Source of the DNA: Sapria himalayana
Lineage: Eukaryota; Streptophyta; Magnoliopsida; Malpighiales; Rafflesiaceae
DNA length: 64,000 nucleotides
Assembly: GCA_029783825.1 (NCBI GenBank)
Contig: JAREIK010002459.1
Location: forward strand, 496,215-560,214
Reading direction: 5' to 3'
The translations under genes were made by a program, and so were the position numbers. Shown here in pieces: positions 38,190-50,654 of this stretch. The first letter of the stretch is position 1. The number at the start of each line of letters is the position of its first letter. The notes under the pieces are model-generated. The model searched no databases, was not told the DNA's origin, and saw only the letters and a list, made by a program, of their open reading frames with translations.

Positions 38190-38845
38190 ATTTAACTTGT
38201 TAATTTACGACCAAAATTTTGGTCGGTAATTAAGAAGTTATAAATATTTTGGAAAGCTACTTTACCGACCATTTTTCATGGTAATATATTTTTTGTCTTT
38301 AAATGGTCGGTAATTTGTCTGTAATTTTTATTCACTAATTCCCAACTAATTTAGAAATCAATTTCTGACCAAATATATTTGGTCGGTAAATATGGTCAGT
38401 AAATATGGTCGGTCTTTGGTAGGAAATATAGTTGAAAATATTTATTTTGAAACTCCTTTTTGGTCTCCAAATAGTCGTGATTTGGTCAGTAATTACTAAC
38501 CTATTTTTTAGGTCGGTTGTTTAGTCGATAATTAAGTAGTTATAAATATTTTGGAAGGTCACTTTACCGACCATTTTTCATTGTAATATATTTTTGATCG
38601 TTAGATGGTAATTAATTTATCGGTAATTTTTATTTGCTAGTTTCCTACTAATTTATAGACTAATTTCTGACCAAAAATATTTGGTCAAGAAATATGGTCG
38701 GTATTTGGTTGGAAATATGGTTGGAAATAGTTTTTTTTTTCTGAAACCCCTTTTTTGTCTCTAAATGATCATGATTTGGTCGGTAATTACCATCCTATTT
38801 TTTTGGTCGGTAGTTTAGTCGGTATTTTTGTTATTTTTAGTTGTG
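38190..38845. repeat. Right subterminal repeats and terminus of CACTA C
   Basis: Repeated TTTGGTCGGTAATT, TTTACCGACCATTTTTCAT and ATATGGTCGGT motifs. Two larger direct repeats of about 310-340 bp (about 38205-38510 and 38515-38840) share TTTGGAAGGTCACTTTACCG-type sequence. It ends ATTTTTAGTTGTG at 38845. Confidence 0.85.
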
Positions 38846-38848
38846 GAT

Positions 38849-40020
38849 AACTTAGGAAATCTTTGTGTTGAATGTATATATTAGAAAAATACTGAGATGT
38901 GTGATATTTTTAAAGTCTTGGTGCGATGACAAGTGACTTGATCCAAGTAAGCTAAGTCTCGTATTTGACACTTATCAGATATAGCTGTTAGAGATCTAGC
39001 TTAGATTTCCTTTCAATTTACCAAAATAATATTTGTAGAGAATTTTATATAAAGTGCTAAGGGGAAGACCACAAGTGAATCTACTCCTCCTCGAGGTATT
39101 GATGATAATTTTTCAAAGCCTATTACTTTAGATGAAATTTAATCTAGTGTGTCTTATTGGACTATCAGAGGTTCCACTTACAAGCCATTTTTTGACAATG
39201 ACACTTTTATAAAATGAGATGCAAAAATTATAAAATTAACTTGAACACAAACTTAAATAACATAAATCAAATTTCAGTAACTCTTATATACATATTAACT
39301 CATAAAACCCCCTTATATAGGAGGCAAGTTCATTTGGGCGACCCACATGAGTTGGGTGCTCCCATCAAGAAGGAAAATAATAGTAAAAAACCCCAAATTT
39401 TAAATAAGTAACTCCAATAACAAATTTCAATATCCTTTTTATTCTGGTGTGTGAAAGTTAAAAATATCAAAAGGTAAATTAATCAAATTAATTTGAACTA
39501 GAATCAAAGAATATTCACTTTTAACATAATAAACTAATAATAATTAAAACAATAATTGTGTTGGCGATAATAAGAGCATCCTATGATGTTTTCAAATAAT
39601 TTTTTGGTATTCAAGAGAAGATCCTAAAGAGCTAGAAGTGCATTATAGTTAGATTATAGGCAATGATGTCGGCTCGTGAAGGAAGGTTGGCGGACATAAT
39701 GGGTTTACATGGAGAAATATCTGAATAGAATCAATTTGTATGATAGGAATTAATAATGAAAGCATATGACAACGTGAAAATTTTCCAAATTGTGGGTTAA
39801 ATTTTTTATGAACCTGATTACAAACATATGATACAATAGGCATGGGTGACCCAAGAAATTTGAAACTCTAGGATGAGAAGACAATCCTGGGTTAGAAGAA
39901 ACATCAACATTATTCACCAAAGCAGAACTTGAACTTGCCACTATACATGGAACATCTTTAAGTTGTATTGACAAATCCCTATCATGCAATTCATCATCTT
40001 TACCGTCAAAAATATTACTA
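38849..40020. other. Unassigned B sequence with exon-like frames
   Basis: Two places look coding but are not recognised. Plus strand 39060-39215 gives TSESTPPRGIDDNFSKPITL, SVSYWTIRGSTYKPFFDND. Minus strand 40010-39650 gives DLSIQLKDVPCIVASSSSAL, SSHPRVSNFLG and, after an apparent one-base shift, PMPIVSYVCNQVHKKFNPQF, GKFSRCHMLSLLIP. Both read like protein rather than random AT-rich DNA. They may be further captured exons or part of B's lost genes. Confidence 0.4.
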
Positions 40021-40026
40021 GAGAAA

Positions 40027-40571
40027 ATTGTATATTTAATGTCTATTGTATTTAGTTTGTTTTGATAAATTGCTTGTATAACAAAAAATGTTTTCTATTT
40101 ATATATTGTTAGTGCAGGAAATAAAATATTAAAAGGTTGGGAATATAGTAATAGCACATTAATGGGGGTTGCTGCTCGATCAGTGGGCTGAAAAAAATTT
40201 TGGAGCATAACTCGATCCACCAAAGTGATTCGACCCGCACCAATATTGATATCGAGAAATTCTTTAATATAAATTGATTTTTTATTTCTATTTTTTGTTA
40301 CTCCCAATTTACTACTGAACTATTCATTTTTGTCTTCTCTCTCTATATGATTTTTTTTCTTCACAATTACTGCATCTGTAAGGCATTGTTTTGGTTATAA
40401 TCTGTAAACACATAAAGTATTTTTCTAGTGGATATAGCTAGTCATGCTGAATGACTAATGAAACATATTATTTTATGTCTTTCTGGATTGTGGTTTGTGG
40501 ATATATCAATTTTTTATTTTCTTTTTCTGAATCTATAAAATTACAAACCTTGGAAGCAGAATTACTAAGAA
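40027..40571. mobile_element. Degraded LTR, copy 2
   Basis: Aligns with the solo LTRs at 6377-6959 and 43076-43651 in the same orientation. Shared points are TGTATAT at the left, a GCAGGAAA.GAAATATTA-like block, GATTCGACCCGCACC, and GTGGATATAGCTAGTCATGC; the right end is ATTACTAAGA in place of ATTACCCAACA. It is much more diverged and no target duplication is visible, so it is an older member of the family. Confidence 0.7.
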
Positions 40572-40869
40572 GGTCTCATCTCAAATCATCAAGCCAACAT
40601 ATTCATCATGTTGTCTAAGCAAGGAAATATTTTTTTATGACTAGCTGACTTTTTAATAAAATCAGAAGAAATCTGCTTAGTAATGATTAAAGGATTATAC
40701 TATGAAAAATTTAATTTATAATCTAATTTGATTTTCTAGCATCATTAAGATAATCGCAAAAACATATGTATTTGGATTAAATTGTTCTTTTTGATTTAGA
40801 ATATTTAGTCTAAGATTGCCTTGACATATGAAATGAACCCTCACTGATAACAAATGTAGTTGATGGTGT

Positions 40870-41275
40870 ACATTTATTGTATATTTTTAATATATTCATA
40901 ATATAATAAGTTGAATTTCTTATTTCTTCTAGAATAAGTGTCATTATAGTCTATATGGAGGAAGGAATTAGACATGAGTGATACTTTATTATAGCATTTA
41001 TAAAATATTGAAACATTGAAATAATTATATTCTAAGCTTAGTATTGGTATAAAAGATTTATACAATCTACACATCATACATGCATTCATTGAAATAGTAA
41101 AACAAGATGGTTGTTGTATATATATTTTATTCTTAAGATTATCAGAGAAAAATGTGTTTCTCATGTCTAGTTGATATACATATTAATTGTGAGAAATTAT
41201 AATAGAATGCAAAAATCTTATAATAACCATTTTGGAGTTGTATTTTAATATTTGAGAATTCAAAAAATTATGTCC
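40870..41275 (-). pseudogene. Decayed Copia reverse transcriptase fragment
   Basis: Minus-strand reading gives RFLHSIIISHN-stop-YVYQLD, then MRNTFFSDNLKNKIYIQQPS and MCRLYKS, matching the Copia RT core 'hQlDVknAFLhGdL.eevYm.QPpGF...vCrLyKSLYGLkQ' in order. Stops and shifts are present. It lies in CACTA B near LTR copy 2; whether they belonged to one element is unclear. Confidence 0.75.
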
Positions 41276-42829
41276 AAATGAATATATATGAGAGAATCTA
41301 TATTAATTGACTATATTAATGATATAAGTGATATTTATTTTGGTTACAGAAAGCTATTTAAAAAAGTTCTTATGATTCTCCTATTTATGAAAGTATCAAT
41401 TATGATTCTCCTATTTAGATTGATATCTTTGTATAATAGAATGCAAAAATCAAGTCTTTTAATCCTTTGGAAGACTCATACCTCTTGTTTTGGGACTATT
41501 AGATGATATCCTAGTATGTATTTAAATATTGTATCTCATGATGAAAATTGTGGCACTATTTTTTTTGTTTAAATGTTGAGATGATGGTTTCTTAATAATG
41601 TTAAATATATAATAGCAATTATGATGAATATTACATCAAAACATAAATAATATTGAATTTGTGAGTTTTTAAAATAAAAAATGTTTGCATAAAAAATAAT
41701 TATTTTAATTTTTCCGAACCAAAATCTCTTTTCTAAAAGAATAAAATGATGTTGTAAAAACCTTCTTGAAATTGATGCCAATACCACTAGCAAAAACACT
41801 TATTGACACTTGCAGAATTTGAGCCCCACCCAAACACTTTGCACAACTCTTACTTTGCCTTTATTCATGTTGTGCCCTCATGTAAGCTTGATGTCATAAC
41901 TCATAGGAACCCATTAGGGCTTTGCGTCCATTGAGGAGAGAGAAAGAAATAAAAGAGAGTGGAGAGAAAAATAAAACAAAAAAAAGTTAATATTATTCTA
42001 GTAAAGAACTCATTTTATTTGAATTTGATTGCTCATACTTCATTCACCATTAGTGTTGCAACATACAGGCTTGTTTTTCTATTCCCTCATTCCTCATATA
42101 ACATGTATATGTTGCTTGCTACTTTAAATGTAAACTACATAATTTGAATTACTCTATTCGTTGTTTTGTTTTTATTTTTTGTGTGGCTCCTTTGTTCTTG
42201 TTCACCCTTTATTAATAGATGGTTAGCTGGTAATATCTCATTATCAAATTGCTGATCCCTATTTTAGACGTGTCATGCCCCCTCTTCTCATTCAAAAATG
42301 ATGTTGCATTTTCTGCTGGTAAGCCAAATATATGTGATTTCATTTAACTAGTATAAGCATATTTTTTTAAAGTAGTAGTTAGTAGTGAGGATGGACCCCT
42401 CTTTTTTTTATTTCATAGCTTAATAGGAATAATAATTATAAAATGTTGATTATTTTTATCCCATTGCAAATTTGTTGTGTAAACTATTATAGAATATTCA
42501 TAAAATAAATAATTATTTTTTTTATGAATTATTTTTGTTCCCATTAATTGTTTTTTATTAAATATTTACTTTTTGATAATTTGTCTGACTTCCATGGTCA
42601 TTATATAATAATGAAATATTGAAATATCATTGGAGAAAAAATGGTTGATTCAACTCCATCACAATCAGAACCTTTGATACTACTGTCATCCTTCTTGAAT
42701 AAAAGGCAAAGAACATAGAAACTGTGTATATGGAGGAAGTTAACAAAAACAATGAGTAAGAATTTTCCAACTATTTGATTAATTGCTTTTTATCCTTTTG
42801 AAAAAATGATTGTCTGCCACATCATTTCA
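41276..42829. other. No recognised gene in B
   Basis: Short frames (plus strand 41288-41506 and 41959-42147) are not recognised. There is an in-place near-repeat 'TATGATTCTCCTATTTA' at 41371-41418. 42640-42760 contains a coding-looking stretch (MVDSTPSQSEPLILLSS) that could be an upstream exon of B's TnpA-like gene; this is a guess. Confidence 0.35.
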
Positions 42830-43070
42830 GAACTGCCTAGATGGTCCATGCGCCATGGCACACAAAGTGCCAATGCCAGCGATGATGTGTTATGCACATG
42901 TGTTGGCATGTGGCTTAGTGTTAGTGGGTTCATGGTCCAGTTAGTTGTGATGACATGAGATGTGGTGCCATTGATGCACAGCTGTGGTGCATAACTGTGT
43001 GGAAGTGCACAGTGTGTGCGTGGTGTAGTGAACGTGGATTCGTGGTTGATGTATTGGATGTGCACCATGT
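42830..43070. repeat. GTG/TGC-rich low-complexity stretch
   Basis: Strongly biased towards GTGC, GATGTG and TGGTGCA motifs, resuming after the solo LTR (43660-43710: GCAGCCATGGTGTAGTGTGT). The LTR therefore inserted into this low-complexity block. Confidence 0.6.
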
Positions 43071-43075
43071 GTAAG

Positions 43076-43651
43076 TGTTGTATATGTAATTTATTTTTAT
43101 TTAATAATCTGTTTGTATAACAAAATGTTTTTCTATTTTAATATTTTCATGTAAGTGCAGGAAAGGAAATATTAAAAGCCCGGGGATGCAGTAGTAGCAC
43201 AATAACAGAGTTCCCGCTGTCCGGTCAGCGGGCCTAAATTTTTGGAGTAGAGCCTGACCCGTTCCATGATCCGACCCGCTGCGGTTAAATGAACCGGATG
43301 TTTTTTTTAATATAAAATGATTTGTAATTTCATTCTTCGGGCAGCTTTTTTTGACCCTTGGAACTGTTCATCGTCCCTCTCTTATCTCTGCGTGAATTTT
43401 CGCGACTGCTGTGTGCTGCATAGTGTAAGACCTTTCCGTTTTGGTTTTAATCTGTAACGCATAAGCATTTTATGGTGGATGTAGCTAGTCGTACTGAGTG
43501 ACTAGCGAACCATGTTATTTTCGGTGTTGATTTTCTCGTTTTTGATTCTGTCGTGGATGCTTGAGAACTTGGGATTATATTGCTTGTTTTTCTGTGTTTT
43601 CTGTTGTTTCTGTTTTTAATCTCACTACCATAGAAGCGCAATTACCCAACA
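43076..43651. mobile_element. Solo LTR of the same Copia-type family, copy 3
   Basis: Starts TGTTGTATATG, ends ATTACCCAACA, flanked by a perfect 5-bp duplication GTAAG (43071-43075 and 43652-43656). It is 576 bp. It aligns end to end with copy 1 (6377-6959) and is more GC-rich, apparently less decayed. Typical solo LTR. Confidence 0.9.
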
Positions 43652-43659
43652 GTAAGTTT

Positions 43660-43920
43660 GATGCAGCCATGGTGTAGTGTGTGCAACATGTGGGTTGTGT
43701 TCATTGGGTTCTTTTTTTATATGTATCAAAGAAAGTGATTTTCCATGTAGAATCAAGGGAGTAAAAATTATATAGTTGTTATGAAAGTGGCCACTACTTT
43801 GGTGGTTCCATCACTCTTAGACTACCATAGTAAATGTTTAAAGTTAAGTGTATAATGAAAAATAATATATTTAATTTATTTTTATCTAGCATAATTTTTT
43901 TATTTTCTATTTTATCATAG
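43660..43920. other. Intron-like sequence before the TnpA exon of B
   Basis: AT-rich, ending in a T-rich tract and TCATAG immediately before GAACTCTTGGAGG, a plausible splice acceptor. Confidence 0.45.
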
Positions 43921-44230
43921 GAACTCTTGGAGGAACGTATGATAGCTGCTTCTCAACCAGTTGAGGGTTCTATGAATTTTTAGATAACTTTTTTGAAGGA
44001 AGAAATGTATGAAATAAATAAAGTGAATGATGAGATTAAAGAAACCAAGAAAGTAATGAAATAGTATAAGACCTATAAGGAGTCACTATTAATAGCCTTA
44101 CGAGATTGATAGCACATCGAGTTCCATTAGAGTACTCACATAGGAGAGCCTAGCACAAATGTACCATCTAATGATGAAGATGATGATTTAGTTTTAAAAT
44201 ATTTTATATCTAGGTTATGTTTTTTTAACC
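43921..44230 (+). pseudogene. Last exon of the TnpA-like gene of CACTA B
   Basis: Plus-strand ELLEERMIAASQPVEGSMNF, a stop, then a Lys/Glu-rich coiled-coil stretch (FLKEEMYEINKVNDEIKETK) and YKESLLIALRD. It aligns with 51150-51740, where GAACTTATGGAGGAATGTGT replaces GAACTCTTGGAGGAACGTAT. Position just inside the right terminus fits a TnpA gene read towards 44716. Two in-frame stops; not functional. Confidence 0.65.
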
Positions 44231-44716
44231 ATGTAACTTTTATATTATAATTATTTCTAAACTATTTTTGGTTTTTGTAAATAATAAAAAATGGTTTATA
44301 GTATATGTTTTTATTAAATTTAAAATAAAATTTTAAAAAAATGTAATCAATTTTTTTGAAAAAAAAAATTATTAAAATAATTTTGGAAAGAAAATAGCTA
44401 GAGATTTTTCACTCACTAATTTAGCTAGGGAATTTTTTGTATATATTAAGTTGAAAAATATTAAACACTACTCTTAATTATGATCAAAATTAGGAAGGAA
44501 AGAAGATAATTAGGAAGGGAAGAATATAATTAGCTAGGGAATTTTTGTCATTGAAAGATTTGCTAGAAAATTTTTCTTTGCCTTAATATTTTGTGACGAG
44601 CATTTTAGTTTGAGATTATTTACAATGATAATCTGTCATTATTCTATTTTAGAGATGGAATACGCCCAAATAGCTAGGTAAATTTCCCTAGCTATTTGTT
44701 CTTTTTTTTTGTAGTT
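44231..44716. repeat. Right subterminal repeats and terminus of CACTA B
   Basis: From about 44390: TAGCTAGAGATTTTTC, TTTAGCTAGGGAATTTTT, TAGCTAGGGAATTTTTGTC and CCTAGCTATTTGTTC, ending TTTTTGTAGTT at 44716. The block 44231-44390 is AT-rich filler. Confidence 0.8.
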
Positions 44717-47198
44717 AGATAGATAGATAGATTAATAGTTATATTGATAGATAGATTTGATAGATAGATAGATAGCTTAATAAAAAGATATTTAGATAGA
44801 GATATAGATAGATAAATAGACAGATAGATAGATAGATAAAAAAAATAAAAAATATAAATAGATAAATAGAAAGATAATTACTTAGTTAGATAGATAGAAA
44901 GATATATAAATATTTTGATAGACAAATTGATAGAGAGATAGTTATAGAGATAGATAGATAGACAAATATATATAAAGATAGATAGTAAGAATGAAAGATA
45001 GATAGATAGATTAATAGATAGATAGATAAAATAGATAAACAGATAAATAGATAGATAGTTAGACTAATACATATATATATATACACACACACACACACAT
45101 CAATAGATTGATAGATTGACAAATTTATAGATAGATTTATAAACATATTGATAGACAAATTAATAGTTAGACTGATATTTAGATTGATAGACAGATTGAT
45201 ACATAGAATGATTGATTGATTGATTGATAAATATATAGCTAGATAGACAGATAGATATACAAATAGATAGACAGACAAACAGATAGATACATAGATGGAT
45301 AGATAGATAGGTAGATAGATATATAAACATACCAATAGACAGACAAATATATAAAAAGATAGATAAACTGAAAGAAAGATGGATAGATATAAAAAAAGAC
45401 AGATAGACAGACAAACATATAGATAGATATATAGATAATCAAAATGATAAATAGTTTGAAATATAGATTGATAGATAGACATATAGATAGATAGATAGAC
45501 AGATAGACAGGTAGATAAGTAGATAGATATATATAAAGATAGATAAACAAATAGATAGAAAGATAAATAGACAGATAGATAGAAAGATAGATAGATAGAA
45601 AGATAGATAGATTGTTAGATGGATAGATAGATATTTAGAAAAATAGTTAGAAAAATAGATAGACATAAAATAGACAAATAAATAGACAAATAGATATATA
45701 GATAGATAGATAGATAGATATAAATATATAAAGACAGATCAATAGACAAATTGATAGAAATATAGAAATATAGATATATAGATAAAAAGATAGAAAGAAA
45801 GATATATAGATATATTGATAGACAGATAGTTAGACATACAGATAGATAAATAGATAGATAGACTAATAGATAGGTAGATAGATAGACTGATAGATAGATA
45901 TATATATATATAGAAAGAGAGACAAATTGATAGACAGTTATATAGATAAATAATTAGACATATAAATAGACAGATATATTGATTGATAGATAGACATATA
46001 AATACATAGATATATAGATAGATAGACAGATAGATAGATAGATATAAAGATAAATATATAGAAAAATAGATAGATAAATACAAAGATAGATCTATAGATA
46101 GCTAGATAAATAGATAGATCGGTAGAAAGATAAATAGACATATAAATTGAAAAATAGTTAGACATATAGATAGATTGATATATAGATAGATAAATAGATA
46201 GATAGACAAATATATAGACAAATAGGAAGGTAAATAGATAGGTAGATATATAGACATATAGATAAATAGATATATAGAAAAATAAATAGATTGATAGACA
46301 GATAGATAGATATATAACAAATAAATAGATAGAGAGAAAGATAGAAAAATAGACACATAGATAGACAAATAGATGGATTGATAGAGAGATAGATATAGAC
46401 ATATAGATAGTCTAATATAAAGGCAAACAGATTGACATACAGACAGATAGATAATTAGACATATAGAAAGAAAGAAAGATTGATTGATGATGTACTGGCC
46501 GATAAATAGTTAGATTGATAAATAAACACATAGAGAGACCGACAAATAGACAAACATATGGAGAGACAGATAGAGAGACAAATACATAGACACACATATA
46601 AACATACAGATATATTGATAGATTAATAAATAGATAAACACATATATAGAAAGATAGATAGGCAGATAGATAGACAGATAGACAAATAGATTGATAGATA
46701 GACAAATAGATAGATAGATAGATCTATAGACAAATAGATAGTCATATAAATAGATAGAAAATATATAGATAAGTAGATAAATAGATTTACAGATAGATAG
46801 AATGTTAGTCCAATTGATAGATAGATTGATAGATAGAATGATAGGAATATTGATAGATAGATAAAAATATAAATTGATAAAAAGATTGATAGAAAGATTA
46901 ATAGACATATTAAAAGAAAGATAGATAAATAGATAGATAGAGAGATAGATTGACAGATAGATTAACACCAAGATTGAAAAATTGATAGAAAGATTTATAG
47001 AAAGATTGGTAGAGTGATTAAAAGATAGATAGACATTTAGATTCACAGATATTTAGGTAGATAGATAGATAATTAGAAAGATAAATAGACACTTATATAG
47101 ATAGATCGATAAATAGATAGATAGAAAGATTGATATATTGAGAGAAGATAGAAAGATTGATAGATTGAGAGAAGATAGAAAGATAGAAAGATAGAAAA

Positions 47199-47232
<34 letters not shown>

Positions 47233-50200
47233 GGATAGAAAGATAGATAAATAGACTAATAGATAGATTGATAGATAGATATATAGATAGATAGTAAGCT
47301 ATTAAGATTCATAGTGATAGACATATCGATAATTAGATTGATAGATAAATTGATATTTATATTAATAAATAGATTGATAGACAAAATTAAAAATAGATGG
47401 ATAGATAGATAGATTGATAGTTAGATAGTGAGATTTATAAACAAATTGATAGACATATTGATAATTATATTGATAGATAGATTGTTATATATATTGATAG
47501 ACAAATTTATAGACAAATTAAAAAATAGATAGATAAATAGAAAGATAGATAGATTAACATATAGATAGACATATATATAGAAATATATATATGAACAGGT
47601 AGATAGATAGATAAATAGATAGACAAATAGATAGATAGATAGATAGATAGATAAACAAATAGACAGATATATCAAAAAATAGATAGGTAGATAGAAAGAT
47701 AGATATACAGATAGAAGGACAGATTGATAAATAGATAGATAGATAAAAAATAGATAGATACATAGATAGATTGATAGATGATAGTAGGTTGATAGATAGA
47801 CATATAGATAAATAGATAGAAATATTGATTGACATTTAGATAGACAAATAGATAGATTGATAGATTGATTGATAGTTAGATAGATAGACAGATATATAAA
47901 AAGATAGATAGACAGATATATAGACACATAAATATTATAATAATAAAATATAGATAGATAGATATATACCGAAATATATATAAATATCAATAAATAGTAG
48001 ATAGATAGATAGTTAGTTAGTTAGTTAGATAGATAGATAGACTAATAGATAGATCGACATTTAGATTGGCAGATATATAAAAAGGTAGATAAATAAATAG
48101 ATGGATATATAGATAGATAAACTATGAGATCGATAGACATAGATAGTAAGAAAGAAAATAGATAGATAGATAATTAGATAGAGAGAGAAATAAATAGATA
48201 GATAGTTAGGTATATTGAGAAATAGATAGATAGATAGGCATATTGATATATAGATAGATAGATAAAAAGAAAGGCATATAGATAGATAGATAGACATATA
48301 GATTGACAAATATATAGATAGATAGAAAAACAGATAAATAGACACATATATACACATATAAATATAGAGATAGATGACCAATAGGTAGATAGATGTATAG
48401 ATGGATAAATATCATGATATAAATATAAATAGACATATAGATATATAGATAGATAGATAGACATAAGATAGAAAGTAAGATAGATTGATATATAGATAGA
48501 TTGATAGATATACATATGCATAAAGAGATAGATAGACAAATAGATATACAAATAGATAGATAAATACATTGAAAGATAGATTGATATAAATTTATAGATA
48601 GATTAATAGATAGATTCATAGACAGACACGTAGATTGATATATAGATAGATATATAGATAGACAGACAGATAGATAGATAGATAGGTAGATAGACAGATA
48701 GATTGATTGATAAATGGATAGATAGATAGATATATAAATAGATAGATAAACAGATAGATGGACATATAGAAAGTAAAATAGATAGACCGATAGATAGAAA
48801 GATAGATAATCAAATAGATTTCCAAATAGATAGACAACTATATATATAGAAAAATAAACACACATAGAGACAAACAGATAGTTAGTTAGTCAGTCATTTA
48901 GGCAGATAGACAAGCAGGCAGGCATATAGATAGAGAAATAGCTATACATATAGATAACCCAATAGATAGAAAGATAGATCGAAAGATAGATAGACAGATA
49001 AAAAGATAGATAGATAGATAGATAGAAAAAAGATAGATTTATTTAAAGATAGATAATTAGATAGACAAAATGATAGATATATATTTAAATAGATGGATAG
49101 ACAAAAGAGAAAAATATATTTTTAGACAAAATGATAGATATATATTTAGACTGACAAACAGATTGATAGATCGATATATAGATAGATATAAAAATATATA
49201 TAACATAGATAGATAGACAGATAGAAATAAAAATAAATAGATATATAGATAGATATACAAATAGATATATAGATAGATAGATAAATAGATAGATAGATAG
49301 AAATATAGATAGAAAGATATATCGATAGATAGATAAATAGAAAAAATAGATTGACGTATATATAGACATATACATAGATGGAAAGATAGACAAATAGATA
49401 GATAGATAACTAGACAAATAGATACACTTTGAAGTTATATATAGAGATAGTTGGATACAGAGAAATTTAGATAGACAAATATGTAAACATATAGATAGAT
49501 AGATAGATAGACATATAGATAGACAAATAGATAGACTGACATATAAATATATAAACACTTAGAAAGATAGATAAATAGATTGATAGAAAAAAGATAGATA
49601 GATAATTAGATAGATAGAAATATAGATAGATAGACAGAAAGATAAACAAAAAGATAGATTATTTGATAGATACATAGATAGATAAATAGATAGATACATA
49701 GGTAGATAAATAGATAGATAGGTAGATCGACATATAGGTAGACAGATTGGTATATAGAAAGATAGATATATATATATAGACAGGTAGATAGATAGATAGA
49801 TAAATAGATACATAAAAAGTTAGATGATAGATTGATTGATATATAGATAGCAGATAGATAATTGATAGATATATAGATAGATAAATAGATAGATAAACAA
49901 ATAGTTAGATAGATACATGTAAAGACAGAAAATAAGATATATAAATAAATTATAAGACAAATAGAATGAAAAAAAGAATGACAAATAGATTAAAACACAA
50001 ATACATATACAAATAGATAGAAAGATATAGTAACAGATAGATATATATATAGACAGATAGATAATTTGATAGATAAATAGATACATATATAAGACAATTA
50101 GATAGACATATAGATATGCAGATTGATATATAGATATAAAGATAGATAGACAGATAGATATACTAATCAATAAACATATAGAAAAATAGATTGTTCGATA

Positions 50201-50640
50201 CATGGATAAACACATAGATACATAGATTAATATATACCTAGATAGATGGAAAGACACTTAGATAATAGGTATATTGATAGACAGGAAGACAGTTAGATAA
50301 ATAGGTATATTGATAGACAGACATATAGATAGATAGATAGTTAGACAAATAAATAATTAGATTTATAGATAGATAGATAGTTAGATAGATAGATAGTTGT
50401 GCAGATAGATAAACACATTGATAGATAATATATAGACAGATAGACAGATAGAAAGATAATAGATAGACATATAGATAGATAGAAAGATAATAGATAGATA
50501 GATAATAGATAGACAAATAGACAAATAGATAGACAAATAGATAGACAGAAAGATAATAGATAGATAGATAGATAGATACATAGATATACAGATAAAAAGA
50601 TAAAAACAAAGAAAGATAGATAGATAAACACATAGATATT
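44717..50640. repeat. GATA-type tetranucleotide array, block 4
   Basis: Same array and orientation, containing a TA-CA compound microsatellite at 45070-45100 and many short TA runs. It ends abruptly at about 50640 against TnpA-like coding sequence, with no transposon terminus at the junction. All long minus-strand frames are repeat artefacts. Confidence 0.96.
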
Positions 50641-50654
50641 TGGAGGAGCTATCA

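Larger units (their letters stand above)
28945..38845 (-). mobile_element. CACTA element C, 9.9 kb, nested in B
   Basis: The left end CTCTACTAAAATTAATTG is a mutated CACTACTAAAA. The right end is the complement of CACAACTAAAAATAAC, finishing GTG at 38845. A perfect 3-bp target duplication GAT flanks it (28942-28944 and 38846-38848). Subterminal repeats of the TTTGGTCGGTAA / TTTACCGACC type lie at 28970-29035 and 38190-38830, unlike those of A, B and D, so C is a separate family. TNP2 and then TnpA lie on the minus strand, the usual order from the 38845 end. It also carries an enhancer-of-polycomb-like fragment and a satellite. Multiple stops in both genes make it dead. Confidence 0.9.
24426..44716. 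mobile_element. CACTA element B, about 20.3 kb including nested C
   Basis: Left end CACTACAAAAATTGTCTG (24426); right end ...CTTTTTTTTTGTAGTT (44716), the expected GTAGTG with its last base changed. A perfect 3-bp target duplication AGA lies on both sides (24423-24425 and 44717-44719), inside GATA array. Subterminal 'TTAGCTA / GAGATGGA' repeats are present at both ends. Without the nested 9.9-kb element C it would be about 10.4 kb. It retains the last exon of a TnpA-like gene near the right end, a UTP6 exon, a MITE, LTR copies and Copia debris. Its own TNP2 was not found. Confidence 0.88.
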
